Below the pieces are notes generated by a model that worked only from the letters and a program-made list of their open reading frames with translations, was not told where the DNA came from and made no database searches. From assembly GCA_015680905.1 (NCBI GenBank), contig CM027381.1, forward strand, positions 12,749,501 to 12,813,500: a DNA stretch of 64,000 bases. The letters are read 5' to 3'. The position numbers were made by a program, and so were the translations under genes. This document shows, one piece after another, positions 23,592 through 35,560 of this stretch (the first letter of the stretch is position 1; the number at the start of each line of letters is the position of its first letter). The DNA comes from Coptis chinensis. Lineage: Eukaryota > Streptophyta > Magnoliopsida > Ranunculales > Ranunculaceae.

Positions 23592-24403
23592 CTAACGGGT
23601 TTTAGTTTCCCGAAAATATGTAGAGCGGGAGTTGTAAAGCAAAACCTTTTGTCCGACCACAAACTCTTTGCGAAAGATATGTTTATCATGAACACGCTTC
23701 ATGTTGGCTTTATAATCCTTCAGATGATCGTAAGAATCGCCACGGATTTCTTCAAGCTCATTTAATTGTAACTTCGTTTGACACCCCTCATCAATATTGA
23801 AGTTAAGGCTTTTATAGCCCACGAGCACGGTGCTCTAATTCAACGGCAAATGACATGGTTTCCCAAATACAAGTCTAAAGGGAGACATACCTATAGGAGT
23901 TTTGAAAGCAGTTCTATATGCCCATAAGGCATCCGATAGACGCTTCGACTAGTCTTTCCTATCGGGGTTTCATCGTTGTTTCTAAAATCTTTTGATTTCC
24001 TATTAGAAACTTCTACTTGTCCGCTAGTTTGTGGATGATAAGGAGTTGCTACTTTGTGTGTAACTCCATACTTTTTCACTAGGGATGCAACAACTCTCAA
24101 AAAAATGTGTTCCACCATCACTAATGATGGCTATAGGAATGCCAAACCGACGTAAAAATATATTCTTTAATAAAAATACAACGGTCTTATGGTCATTGCT
24201 ACGGCAAGCTAGGGCCTCTATCCATTTAGACACGAGTCCACGGCAACTAGAATATAAATATAACCGTGGGAAACAGGGAAAGGGCCCATGAAATCAATAC
24301 CCCAAACATCAAAAATTTCTACTATCAAGATTGGATTTAATGGCATCATATTACGCCATATGATTCGCCCAAGTTGTTGGCAAACGAATACACGCCTTTG
24401 CAA
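23592..24403 (-). pseudogene. Athila integrase remnant
   Basis: On the minus strand the integrase core is readable across several frames. NMMPLNPI is followed by WGIDFMGPF (first Asp), then ISDGGTHF (second Asp) and [15 protein letters not shown] (catalytic Glu). Downstream come LNFNIDEG, QLNELEEIR and HDKHIFRKEF from the C-terminal region. Frame changes occur near 24220, 24110, 24000 and 23890, and the WS position after the Glu block reads TAG. It would have inserted element cDNA, but cannot as written. Confidence 0.85.
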
Positions 24404-24723
24404 TGCACTTGGGCATCCTTAAAAGGGCCAATAAAATCCACATTGAAGAACTTTAGCGGCTGTTTTCATTCCACTAAAGTGGCCACCACACTCTTTGTCA
24501 TGGCGAACGATAGAACTTCATTATATTCCCACCCGGGAATGCAACGACGAATAATCTGATCCGCGACAATACTTAAAAAGGTATGGCTCATCCCAAAAGA
24601 GTATAACTTAACTCGCCAAGAACTTCTTACGCTCATTTCTTGACCAATTATAGGGCATAAAATCAGCCGCTAAATAATTTACAATGTCGATACCATGGTG
24701 AAAAAAAAATAGCATAAAGATGC

Positions 24724-24951
24724 TCATCGTGAAAAGAGTCCCAGTATGGACTCGTAATCACTACTATCGCCATTTGTAAGTCTAGATAAGTGGTCGGCAA
24801 CTACGCTTTCGACCCCTCTTTGTCCTTTATTTCTAATGTGAACTCTTGCGGGAGAAGAATCCATCGGATTAATCTCGCTAGCATCCTTCTTTGCAAGAAG
24901 GTACCTAAGGGTCGCATGGTCCGTGTAAACTAAAGTTTTAGAACCAACCAA
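24724..24951 (-). pseudogene. Athila RNase H remnant
   Basis: TLVYTDHATLRYLLAKKDA and GVESVVADHLSRL are the C-terminal part of the retroelement RNase H domain, with the TDH and ADHLSRL signatures. The N-terminal part is scattered in other frames between 24960 and 25190. Confidence 0.8.
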
Positions 24952-25197
24952 ATAAGGATCTAAACTTATCTAAAGCATAAATGACAGCTAAGAATTCTTT
25001 TTCAGTAGTTGTATAATTCCGTTGAGCGCCGTTTAATGTTTTACTAGCATAATAAATAACAGTGGACTTATTATCTAGTTTTTGTCCCAAGACAAAGACC
25101 AAACCGCATAGTCACTAGCATCACACATGAGTTCGAAAGGTTTAGACCAATCGAGGTCAGATAATAGGTGCAGTGGTTAGGGCATGGCTTTAAGGTT

Positions 25198-25990
25198 TCA
25201 AAAGCCCGCTTTACGCTTAAAATTAAAATCAAAGATTGTATCCTTCAAAAGCAGGTTAGTTAAAGGCCTAGCTATTTTGAAAAAATCTTTAATGAAACGC
25301 CTATAAAACCCCGCATGGCCTAGAAAGGTTCTAATCTCACCTGACAACCCGGGTTTAGGTAGGGTCGCTATCTTGTCTAGTTTGGCTTTATCTACTTCGA
25401 TGCCATCACTAGATACAATATGACCTAGTACTATGCCCTTTTGACCATGAATTGACACTTTTCCCAATTTAAAACGAGGCTCTTTTCTTCACACCGTCAA
25501 GACCTTTAGACAGAGTTAGACAAGCATTCTGTAAAGGAGTCTCCATAGATAGAAAATCATCCATGAACACTTCCATAAAGCCTACCATGTCACTAAATAT
25601 ATGAAGCATACATCACTGGAAGGTACCGGGGGCATTACAAAGGCCAAAAGGCATTCGCTTATAGGCATATGTTCCGGGGACATGTGAAGGTTGTCTTTTC
25701 TTGGTCATCAATATCAATAATAATCTGAAAATAGCCGAGTAGCCATCCGTAAAACAATAAAAGGCATGACCAGCTAGACGCTCTAGCATCCGATCTATAA
25801 ATGGTAAGGGAAAGTGATCCTTTCGTGTCATAGCATTTAAACGCCCTCAGAATCAATACTGATTCTCCATTTCAGACCTCGAGTGACAACATAGTCACCC
25901 TTCCCGCTACGCACCATGGTAACTCCCCGATTTCTTAGGAACTACATGAATGGGACTTACCCATTCGCTATCGGAGATTGGGTATATAAT
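25198..25990 (-). pseudogene. Athila reverse transcriptase remnant
   Basis: Minus-strand blocks in order are DHFPLPFIDRMLERLAGH, YCFTDGYS, RMPFGLCNAPGTFQ, the catalytic FMDD (25567-25556) and then GIVLGHIVSSDGIEVDKAK with FLGHAGFYRRFIKDF from the RT connection. These are Athila-lineage signatures. The catalytic FMDD is intact, but the blocks lie in different frames. Confidence 0.88.
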
Positions 25991-26859
25991 ACCCGCGATC
26001 GAAAGTAATCGCAAGACTTCTTCCCTAACCACCTCTTTCATGGCGGGGTTCAAGCGACGCCGAGGTTCAGCGAGAAGTCTTCGCTATCCTCCAAATGGAT
26101 AATGATGAGTGCAAACATTAGGGTCAATTCTTTAATGTCGGCTAGGGACCAACCAATCGCAGACCGATGTTCCCTAATCACCCTTATTAAACATGTCTCT
26201 TCATCCTTAGTTAATAGAGAAGATATAATTATCGGTGACTACCATCCGGATCAAGTTGAATATATTTTAACTCCGGGAAAGAGGTTTAAGACCGTGTGGA
26301 CGGAATGTCCGTTGATGTTTCATAAGTGTCCTTATCTTAGCGTAATGAAGACTTGCTTAGGTAGCAAGTCTTCGTGAATCGATATGGAGCAACCGACGGG
26401 TTAAATTGGTGTGGACTCCAGATGGTGTTGACTTCCTCTAAGTAGGAGTCATTTACAAAATCTGAAGTTCCAAAAGAAAGGAATTTGTACATATTGTTTT
26501 CGTGAAACGTGTTGTTAAAATAATCTTGAGCTAAACTCTCGATCATGCTAACCTCCCCATCTACGCATCTAATCCGTAACTGCTTCATCATTTTAAAACA
26601 TTTACCTCGACGTAAAAGATGGCCAAAAGATAAGGACATCTTTCCATCGCGACAATTTATAAGCGCATTGGCGTTACCGCCAAGAAGCGGGCGCCCTAAG
26701 ATGATCGGTACAGAGTCATTAGCTTACTTCTCAGATCGAGGATAACAAAATCAGCAGGATAGTAGAAATCCCTGAACCTTAACAAGCACGCTTTCCACTA
26801 CACCTTTAGGATACTTAATTGACCGTCCGCTAATTGCAAACGCTATTTTGTAGGTTGCA

Positions 26860-26960
26860 TTTCCTCAGACCTATTTGTTTATACAAGTAATACGGGAGTA
26901 AGTTAACACTCGCCCGTGTCTAATAAAGCGGTCGCCGTGAGAATCTCCTAAGGTGCATTT
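26860..26960 (-). pseudogene. Retropepsin-like protease remnant
   Basis: The minus strand reads ALLDTGASVNLLPYYLYKQ around 26935-26880, with the aspartic protease triad DTG at 26920-26912. It lies between gag and RT, as expected in Ty3/gypsy order. The surrounding frame is short, so the domain edges are approximate. Residues 26639-26337 (minus) are the protease-RT linker. Confidence 0.7.
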
Positions 26961-27735
26961 TATAGTAGGATCTACCGGGGTCCTTGTACTTAACAATTCC
27001 ATTATTTTCGATAAAGTTGGGGAACCGCTTAGCTTAAAAAGGCGCCTTTAGGTATGTTGGTCTTACGCCTTAGTAGTGCACAACTCTTTAAGAAACTTAG
27101 CGTGGTTAGGTAGCTTTTAATAGCTTCGAAAAAAGGAAGGTTTATCGTTAGATTCTTGAAAACGCTCCTAATTTCCTCAAAGTTTGTATCCCCGGGTTAG
27201 CATGGCTAATTTTTGAGGGAACGGTGGTTTCGCTCTATATTTCGCGATATGGCTCTACTTGTCGTGGTAACCTTGGCTTTCGGTTTCTTTGGTTGTGATT
27301 TAACCGGTACCTCTACCGTGGTAGGCTCCTCTCGGCCTATTCGCGGTATCTAGTTCGATATATGGTGTAGGGAGTAATCGATGGGGTAACTATAGGCGAA
27401 GTTACTTTGTTATCAACCACTCTTCCGTAACGGAGAGTGGTGATGGCATTTAGGTCACCTACGATTGTAGTTTCCGTACTAGAATTACCGCTTACTTCAA
27501 AGGCTCGTGTTTGCCGCTTTTAGGGTTTGGTATCGCTTTCCCGAAACACGCCTTTTGGTTGGCTTTTTCGCGGGCTAACCGTTGTATGCCCCGATTTATG
27601 GATTGTAAAATCTATTGGTTTGATTGAGTCATTGTCCGAAAAGTTGTTGGGTAACTTGTATAAAGGCCGATACGATCCGTTGTGTAGGTGTAGTAGTCAC
27701 GGGTGGTGCGACCGAACTATCTCTCGCTTGATTAT

Positions 27736-28810
27736 TTATGGGTGGTTGTGATAGTTATTATTATTAACCGAACGATACCTCTTATTGGTATTATAATTAT
27801 TATAATTATTCCGACCTTGTGCTTGACCTTGTCGGTTTAGGCTTTGGTTGTTATAATTATTATAATTCCCTCGACCTTGTCCTTGTCCTTGTCCTTGCCT
27901 AGGTGGAGCTTGGTTATAATTGTTTGCTTGCCTAACGCTTTGATTATTATACCACGGAAGTGTTACTTGTTGATTATTTCTCCAACCGTTGATGTTGTTC
28001 CAAGGGGCTAGAATATGATAGTTATTAATAGAGTAAACATTATCTTGTTCTCGGTGGTTGTTGTTCATAAGCTAGAGGACAATAATCGCCGTGGTGCTCT
28101 GACTCAAACAGAAATTACATGGGTTGGAGTTTACATTCATGACGGGATAGACTTTTGTTGAGCGTAAATAGCCTCTACTTTTTAGTTAGAGATTCGATTA
28201 AATTTTTAAGTTCTCGATTGGTTTTCTTCTCAAACATACCGGCCGCCTTGATCGCTTGAAGAAGAATCCATTCGAGCGGGGATATCATCACTACCCCCAA
28301 TTATTATTCCGCTTTAGTTTGGTCTTCCAAAATTTGTAAGCCTCCTCGAGGCTCCTTTACTTAGAAACTACCCCATTCATTATGTCAAGGACTTCTTTAT
28401 GGTGGTGTAGAAGACCTTTGAAAAGGCAATTAACTAACGGTCTTTCGCTAAGTTATGATGTGGACACTCTATAAGGAGATCGGGTGAAACGATTCCATGC
28501 CTCGAGAAAATGATTCATGAGGATTCTCAAAAAAAATGAATCTTGGAAAGCATCTCATCCGTCTTTTAGGGGGGGTAAAATGTTCCATAAACAAATGAAC
28601 AAGTTTAGCCCACGAGTCCACGTTTAATTAGGCGCAGTTAACCAAGACGCCGCTTTATCGGCTAATGTGAAAGGGAATACCCTCGGTTTTAATTTGTTCC
28701 GCACCTACCGTAGGGATGATGGAATGTTGTAAGGACTTGTTCAATCCTACACATGTGTCTTGATAAGGTTTTTCATGGTCTAACCCATGAAAAACGGGTA
28801 ACAAATTAAA
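27736..28810 (-). pseudogene. Athila gag remnant
   Basis: The part at 28800-28290 carries the retrotransposon gag region, starting with LPVFHGLDHEKPYQDT, in broken frames. The part at 28068-27736 is an open, asparagine- and glutamine-rich tail (NNYNNYNN and QGQGQGQGRG blocks) starting at an ATG. No intact zinc knuckle was seen here. Confidence 0.7.
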
Positions 28811-29610
28811 TATGTTTGGGGGATTCAAAAATCCCCCAATCGGGTCTGCTAGAACGATGCAAGATTTAGGGCTATCGCCAAGGCTTTGTAAAAGTCGGAG
28901 AGAGGAGACTCTTTCTTCCCCATTATGTCGTGGTGTGTGTGAAATAGTAGCTAGAGGTGTAGTGTGTGGTATACTAGATAGACTTGTTTGTTGTTTGTTG
29001 TTGTGTATTTACGCTTTGTGTTTTGTTCACCGCACCTTAATCTCATGCAAGACTAAGTCGAGCTTAACTAAACATGCAACACTCCAAACAATTCGATATA
29101 CTAGTATAAACCTCTAACAGAGATGTGAGGGTGTGGAAGAAAGGAATACCGATAAGGCCCTGCTTCCGCTTTATGAATAGCGTTTGTTTACACTTGTTGT
29201 TCGTATAGAGCAGGTTAGAACACTGAAAAATATGAAAGATCAAAGTTTGAATCAAAACTGTCAAAACCGAAAATTTAAACCACCAAGGCCAAGATAGGCG
29301 CTGGTCGCTACCGAAAGTAATTTTCAAATTACGTTGTTTTAGCGCTGGTCGCTCCCACATGGGGGCGGGTCGCTTCGGTGTAAATTCGAAGTTCCAGTGT
29401 TTTAGCTGGTCGCTTTGGTATAAGCCGGCTTCGCTGGTAGACGAAATTCCAAGAACTTAGCTGGTCGCTTTCCTTGGTATGGGCCCCGTATTTTCTCGAA
29501 TTTGTCAAAGCTGAAATGGGCAAACACAAGATGAAACAAACAAGGGTGGGTGGGTTTAATGGGACTTAAAAATGACTACTTCTACTATGAAAATGATGCT
29601 AAAGTGCAAC
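28811..29610 (-). other. Element 1 leader (5' untranslated region)
   Basis: Non-coding segment between gag and the primer-binding site. It holds four GGTCGC-centred words (near 29303, 29347, 29410 and 29463), mostly in the context TAGCGCTGGTCGCT, related to GC-rich words in the element 2 leader. Confidence 0.6.
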
Positions 29611-29626
29611 TAAGATGGCAGCGCCA
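29611..29626 (-). promoter_or_regulatory. Primer-binding site, element 1
   Basis: On the minus strand TGGCGCTGCCATCTTA begins two bases after the 5' LTR. Element 2 has the fuller TGGCGCCGCTGCCATC at the same place. Starting with TGGCGCCG, it matches the tRNA-Asp-type primer site used by Athila elements. Element 1 appears to have lost three bases (CCG). Confidence 0.75.
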
Positions 29627-29628
29627 TT

Positions 29629-31138
29629 TGATAATCAGAAATGAATAGTTTACCTACGAAAATGAACGATTGAATTCAAAACGTAGTAAACCAAAAAAAA
29701 CTAATCTTACTATCTCAATTATCAAAGCTTCTACTCTCGATGCTAATTGCACTAAGTGGAGTAGGAAGTTCGCTCCACTCCTAGTTCCCTAGCATGGATT
29801 GTTTTCTAAGTCTAAGAAATCAGTCTTAAGTCTAATGAGAGCTTTACTTAAATGTTATGCTAACAAGACGCGTTAATTTAAATAACGAGATATAATAAAT
29901 AACAAGATAAAATATAAACTAAAGTTAATCTACTAAAACTACGGAAATATGATTGTTTGAATCTAGATAAATAAATTAGAGGGAATTGAATCCACCTCGA
30001 ATCCAACTTAACGACCTAGCGTAGAATGTTGTATCTCAATTCTCACGCTTAACTACGGGCGAGAATTTCGAAGTTCTAATCCCTAGTGTTCATGGCATTC
30101 CTACCGGATACTAACTAGCATGTGAGTTCGCCCACCCATTCTCATGGCTAAAACACCGACCTTCTAGAGTGGAATAGATTCTACAACCAATTCTATACTA
30201 ACCACTAAGTTTTCATCAAGGCTTCATCAACCCCTCTAATGGAGGTTTTAGCCTTGATTCATCAAACTAACATTTCCCATATTATTATAACTAAACATAA
30301 TATCAAGATTCAAATTTACTTAATCTAACAATAATGAATCTAATTTAATGGCTGGAATGAAATAAGAACAAGAATTGAAATTAGATCTAGAATGGAAATA
30401 ACCAAATTCAAATTGACAAACTAACTATTTTATTTATCTAATCAATCAAGAACAATGATTCAAGAATTTAATCTAAAACAGGAATTGAAATGGAACTAAA
30501 ACTTAATTAATTAATAAAACTAGATCTAGAATTCTATATCTTAATTTAGGTCTAACTAGCTACCATTAACAAAGAGCTAAGCTTTTGTTTTTATACATCC
30601 AGATCCAAAAATCGTGCATGGGCTTGGAGCCATGTTTTGGGCCAGAGAATCAGGCCCAAAACCCAATTTTTTCAGTCCAAAAAGGCCTCTTCAGCTGCAG
30701 TTCGCTTCAGCAGACTTTTCGTCCACTTCTGCTCCTCTGATTGGGTCAGGGCTTGAACCATTGGAAAGCTCTTTCCGAGCCGGTCGTTTTGACATAAGGT
30801 AGGCCCAATTCAGGTCCGAGTCCAAAAGATATGGTCTTCGGAAGTTCTCTTGCCTTTGTGATCAAGTTTACGCTGCGTGGACTTTGACTTTTCATCTTTT
30901 GACCAGGCTTTACAAAGGCTTCGTCTTCTTGAATCTTGGCCTTTAATCACCGAACTCCTTAGTAACCAACCATTGCTCCTTTATCTCATCAAAGTGGCGT
31001 ATTCCTGCACATAATTGACTTTGAAGCCTGAAATACATAAAAACACGTAATCAGTATTAACTCTTACTTATTACTCACATAATTGGTCTAAAAGTATGAC
31101 TGCTAAGGGGTTAAAACTACAGTTTTGGGCTCTTATCA
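29629..31138 (-). repeat. 5' LTR of element 1
   Basis: 1,510 bp, bounded by TGATAAT on the left and CTTATCA on the right (plus strand), and directly followed by the TSD TATTT. It is the source of the transcript in minus orientation. Confidence 0.93.
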
Positions 31139-31143
31139 TATTT

Positions 31144-31313
31144 CTCAAGGCAACATTAATGTTGTAGTGGTTTTCATAGTATAATATTTATGTTGCAGTA
31201 TTATTTCTCGGTGCAATATTGATGTTGCAGTGGTAGTTTTTCATAGTGCAACATTAATATTGCAATACGTGCCACGTCATTGTGTCGGTCAACTGTGTCA
31301 GTGTAGAATTATT
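31144..31313 (+). mobile_element. MULE-type MITE, right part
   Basis: Continuation of the element begun at 15833 after the Athila insertion. It contains four more palindromic units (GCAACATTAATGTTG, GCAATATTGATGTTGC and variants) and ends with the inverted terminus CTGTGTCAGTGTAGAATTATT next to GGTATACTA at 31314-31322. Confidence 0.7.
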
Positions 31314-31322
31314 GGTATACTA

Positions 31323-33265
31323 CCATAGTATCAAACGTTTTCACTGGTTGAAAAGTCATTGTAAAGCTAAACTAACTATAAATCCACTGAAAAACACATT
31401 GATTTGGACAAAACTGTGTCCGAATTCTATAATAAGCTAAGATAATGGAATAAGTGTGCTCATATTAGAAATTGAAAATCTATCTCATATTGTTAGATTT
31501 CTAAGCTCCTAAATACTTTGGTGTCAAATTGCTACATAATTAGGATACAATGATGTCTCCTTCAATAATTAGGAATTTGAGTTTCCTAATAATCCGCTTC
31601 TTTGTTGCACTGTTTCAAGAGCATGCTTACATGGGAGCCATTTTTTTGGATCATAAATACGATTTGTTTACTACTTAAACTCCTAATACTTTGTTAGAAC
31701 ACATATCTCGTCGCAATATATTTAATCTCAAACACGAATTAACTTCCCAAATATTAAATCTGGACGATCGCTTAACATTAGAATTCCTCGATATCAATCT
31801 CATCTATTAATGGAAGAGCGAGAACTTGGTTATTTGGTGTTATGACATAATGGGTGATGGAATTGCAAAGTATAACAGAGAGAAATAGAGAAATTGGACA
31901 ATTTAAGAATTAATTTTTTTTTACCATTGAGAATAACATAAATGAAGTGAGGAAGATGACCTGAATTGGGTCGAAGTACGTCAATGAAAAAGGGGTAAAT
32001 CGAAAGTAGATTGTACAAGATTTTTTTATTAGCCAATAAATTAGTACAAGGGGCACCTAAAAGTTGACTAAACGTACTAGTTTCATGGACGTAACTTGTA
32101 AGAAGATTGTTTATCCAAAAAAAAAAAAAAACAACTAAATTGGTAAGAAGATTTGTTTTACACTTCTTGACTTCTCATGTCAAATGGTATCTTCCATTCC
32201 CAAGCTGTTTTTAGAAATTTGGTATTCTACTAGTTAACATCATAATTCTTCCTCATAGTTGTTGCATCAATTTATTGTTCAAGTTATTGGAACTATTGTT
32301 TAGGAGGTGATGAAAACTTTGGTGGGTTCATTGATAACGTGGGTGCAAACTACATTGAAAGTGGGTTTAATATAAAGTGGGTGCAGTGCATAATAAGATG
32401 GGTGCCAATATCACCACCCTAAACAAAACGCAATCGCAATGTAAGGACACGAGAATATCTACATGAAATCAATGTATAAACTCGATCATTCACTATGTAT
32501 GAAAAAACAATGTGCATGCCTCCATCAACAAAAATTCAAAACAAAAACGCAAATTATTGTTGCGAATTTAAAATGTAATCAATTTATAAATCAAATTGAA
32601 ATAATATAAACAGAAAAATAAAATAAAATGAAATGATTGAAACATTTTAGACGGCAAGAAGAATAAAAAATTGAATGATAGATCACAAGCTAATGAACTT
32701 CAATGGAGATTTGAGAAGCCACTCGATTTTTCCTCTCTTCTAACTTGAGCACGCATTACATTGTTGTCACATGATATCTATTGTTGAAAGCATTCGATGG
32801 GTTCTATATGAAACTGGGAAGGTTAAAAATAGAATAAAATGAAAATAAAAAATCATGGTCAACATTATTGACCTAAATAGTTATTTTAATCTCAACGTGT
32901 AACTCATGTTTTTTTTTACTCCCACCTTCATTCGGGATTTTAGGAATAAAAGTTCTTGGATTAGTTAAAACAAGCAAAGGTTCACAACTATCAACCCTTA
33001 TTTCTCCATCAGCTTTCTCTCAAACTCCTCTGCTATGTGTTGGTAAGCTAATGCACAAATCTTACCCATTTCCCTGTCAAATTTCTTGTTATTAATTGTA
33101 ACGCAAAATAGACAAGATAAAGGCTTCTCTTGCAACAGCGTAACTCCAAAATTTCGCAAATTTTTACTTATGTTAAGTTCTTCATTTCATCTCTAGTTTC
33201 TAAATGAGAAGCAGAACAAACTTTTAGGTTCGGTAAAAGAAAAAAATCATTCGAGAAGCAAGTAC
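31323..33265. other. Non-coding AT-rich spacer
   Basis: No gene recognised. It includes the first copy of a duplicated segment (32580-32956). Confidence 0.5.
32580..32956 (+). repeat. Duplicated ~380-bp segment, copy 1
   Basis: Aligns in direct orientation with 35561-35940, from CAATTTATAAATCAAATTG to GGATTTTAGG and AAAAGTTCT, with a few substitutions and short indels. It is non-coding. The copies flank a hAT-type MITE and a LINE, about 2.6 kb in all. The segment could be an LTR of an unrecognised element, but no TG..CA ends are evident. Confidence 0.8.
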
Positions 33266-33798
33266 TAGGGGTGGAACTCGGGCGGGTTGGGTTGGGTTGA
33301 GGCATAACCCGAGCCTAACCCGAGTTTCAAATGTTTCAACTGAGCCTGGGACCAAGCCCTAGTTGGTCCTTAAATTTTCAACCCAAGTCCTAGCCCGACC
33401 AATTCAGGTTGGGTCGGATTATGTCGGGTTGGTCAAACTTCTCGGAGTTTTTTTTGGAATTATGAGATAAAAAACACTAAAATTGAAATCTTCTAATGAA
33501 ATCAAAGAGATTTGATTGTTTGAAAAGGAGACTTACCTTGTTGATTACATTATTCTTTTTAAAATAGAGATTCTCAACCTTATTTTTTATAAAAATAGAA
33601 TGATTGAAAGATATACGTATATATGTATATATGCACACGAGCTAAGGTTTTTCGGTTTTTTGATATTCTAACCCGAGTCCAACCCAAAACCAAGTCGGGT
33701 TTTGATTTTACGAAACTAAGCCCGGACCACGGATCTGATATGTTAGCCCAGGACTAACAAAAGCCCGATGGGCTAACCCGACCCAAGTTCCACCCCTA
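33266..33798. mobile_element. hAT-type MITE
   Basis: A 533-bp element with inverted ends, left TAGGGGTGGAACTCGGG and right (reverse complement) TAGGGGTGGAACTTGGG. TAGGGGTG is a typical hAT terminus. Flanks read AGCAAGTA(C) on the left and AGCAAAAT on the right, a partly conserved 8-bp TSD. The outer ~100 bp on each side are rich in CGGGTTGGG and AACCCGA words. There is no coding sequence. Confidence 0.75.
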
Positions 33799-34204
33799 AG
33801 CAAAATTGAATAACCGAATCATGAAATATTCATCATTAAAATCAATTTGGTGAAATCGATCGTACATATTATCGAATTTTACCTCTGGAGACAAATGAAG
33901 TTGATTGAAGAAGGAAGAAAAGAAATTTCTGATTTTGAGAGTTGAACTGAAAAACAAATGGAGAAATTGAGAAAACGAATCAGATCAATGCTTGATGTAT
34001 AGTAAGCTGAAGTGCATTACATAAGTTGAATTGCATCAACAGACCTTATTGATGATCACATTTCGAGTTTGATTGAAGAAAAATAGAAATGGCGGAAATG
34101 AGGTTATTTGTAAAGAAATATGAAATGAGACAATGAAAATATTATTGAATCACTTAATGATTAACACAATACGTACATGTTCTACTTATACAAGTGTTCC
34201 TACA

Positions 34205-35254
34205 TTTTTTTTTAGAAGAAGCTAGGGGTTAAGGATACCCCAACCTTTATTCATAGAATCAGCTAACTCTCCGGTACACGTACAATTCCTTCTTTATCCT
34301 CCCTAACAATGGAATCTAGATTTGAGTCTAGGGGAGATATAAAGTACACCACATCCATATCCGGATAGTCATAGACCTTAGACAAGTAATCAGCTGCCCT
34401 ATTACCTTCTCTAAAAATATGAACTATGCTGAATGATACCAACGAAGTACTAAGACTCTTAAGCTCGGTTGCTATATTCTTGAACTGCCTTGGCACTTGC
34501 TCCTTCTAGTTTACAATGTTTACCGCTTTGAGGGAATCAGATGCAACTTTGATAGACCTTGTGCTGATCATAAGAGCAGCCTTTAGACCAGCAACTATTG
34601 CTTGTAGTTCCAGGTATATGACTAAAACTTGTCTTGATCTACCATTGTAAGCCACCTTCACTTGACCCGCTTCATTTTTTATCAGTCCGCCATATCTCGC
34701 TATATTATCCTTTTATTGAACAATCTGAGTTAAGCATATACTCACCGACTGTTGGTCTTTACCAACTACACCACCTAGTTTTCTTCTACTGGTACCTTGG
34801 GGAGATACCTAACCTCTGTAGTAGTATTCTCAACTGGATAGTGTCAGGCACTTCTATCAAGCATTTAGCCAAGTATTCCTTCATGGTGTAGGTTAAATTG
34901 TCGCTAACCTCTTTTGTTATCTTGACCTAACTTTTTAGTCTTCTCCTGTTCCTTTCAAACCAAATGGCATGCACATCAACACAAATCAAGGCCCTAACTA
35001 CTTCTGAGAACATAGAGTTCCATTTACACAACCTCAAAAGATAGGCCCATTCTTCTCATGAACCAAGGACCATCTTTGGTAAACCAATACTATCTTTCAC
35101 TGCTTCCCAGACAGCCTTCGAGAAATGGCAGTTGAAGAAAAGGTGTGAGGTGTTCTCCTCATGAGAGTTGCATAAGATGCATTTCGACTGAGAGAGGATC
35201 TTCTTCTATACCAACCTGTTGTGGGTAGGCAGTCATCCAGCGAAGGCTTGCCAG
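34205..35254 (-). mobile_element. 5'-truncated LINE with 11-bp TSD
   Basis: A minus-strand L1-type LINE copy of 1,050 bp, flanked by the 11-bp repeat GTGTTCCTACA (34194-34204 and 35255-35265), with its A tail at the left end (T run at 34205). From right to left it encodes a zf-RVT region (LPTHNRLV, CILCNSHEENTSHLFFNC, AVWEAV) and an RNase H domain (YLELQAIVAGLKAA, VASDSLKAV, FREGNRAADYLS, YFISPLDS). Stops and frameshifts are present. Its C-terminal end resembles that of the 53.9-60.1 kb LINE (YFIPPLDH and DKEG), so both probably belong to related families. Confidence 0.9.
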
Positions 35255-35560
35255 GTGTTCCTACAGTTAGTTACAAACATAACAGATTCAGTTAGAAACT
35301 ATTATAGCAAACTTTGCTGAGTCAATAGTCTTCAATTACAATTCTTCAGTCATGCTGAGTTGTCTTGACTAATAGTTTGATCTGGAAAGGATGCGAAGGA
35401 GAAGAGCTTACCTTCTCCTGCAAAACTATAGAAATGAAGCAGGATAGAATTAAAGTGAACAACTAATTTATAATGGTGCGGAAACTTGGTTTTTCAATTG
35501 GAAAATATGTTGACTATTAGAAATCTAAACTATTTTTTTTAAAATAATAATAATAATAAC

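Larger units (their letters stand above)
16169..31138 (-). mobile_element. Athila-clade Ty3/gypsy retrotransposon (element 1)
   Basis: A 14,970-bp element in minus orientation is flanked by the perfect 5-bp TSD TATTT (16164-16168 and 31139-31143). LTRs are 29629-31138 (5') and 16169-17671 (3'). In sense order it has a primer-binding site, leader, gag, protease, RT, RNase H, integrase, a long 3' non-coding region and a polypurine tract. RT and integrase motifs (FCFTDGYS-like, [38 protein letters not shown]) match the Athila lineage. Every coding domain is broken by frameshifts or stops, so this copy is not coding-competent as written, although its LTRs remain very similar. Confidence 0.92.
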
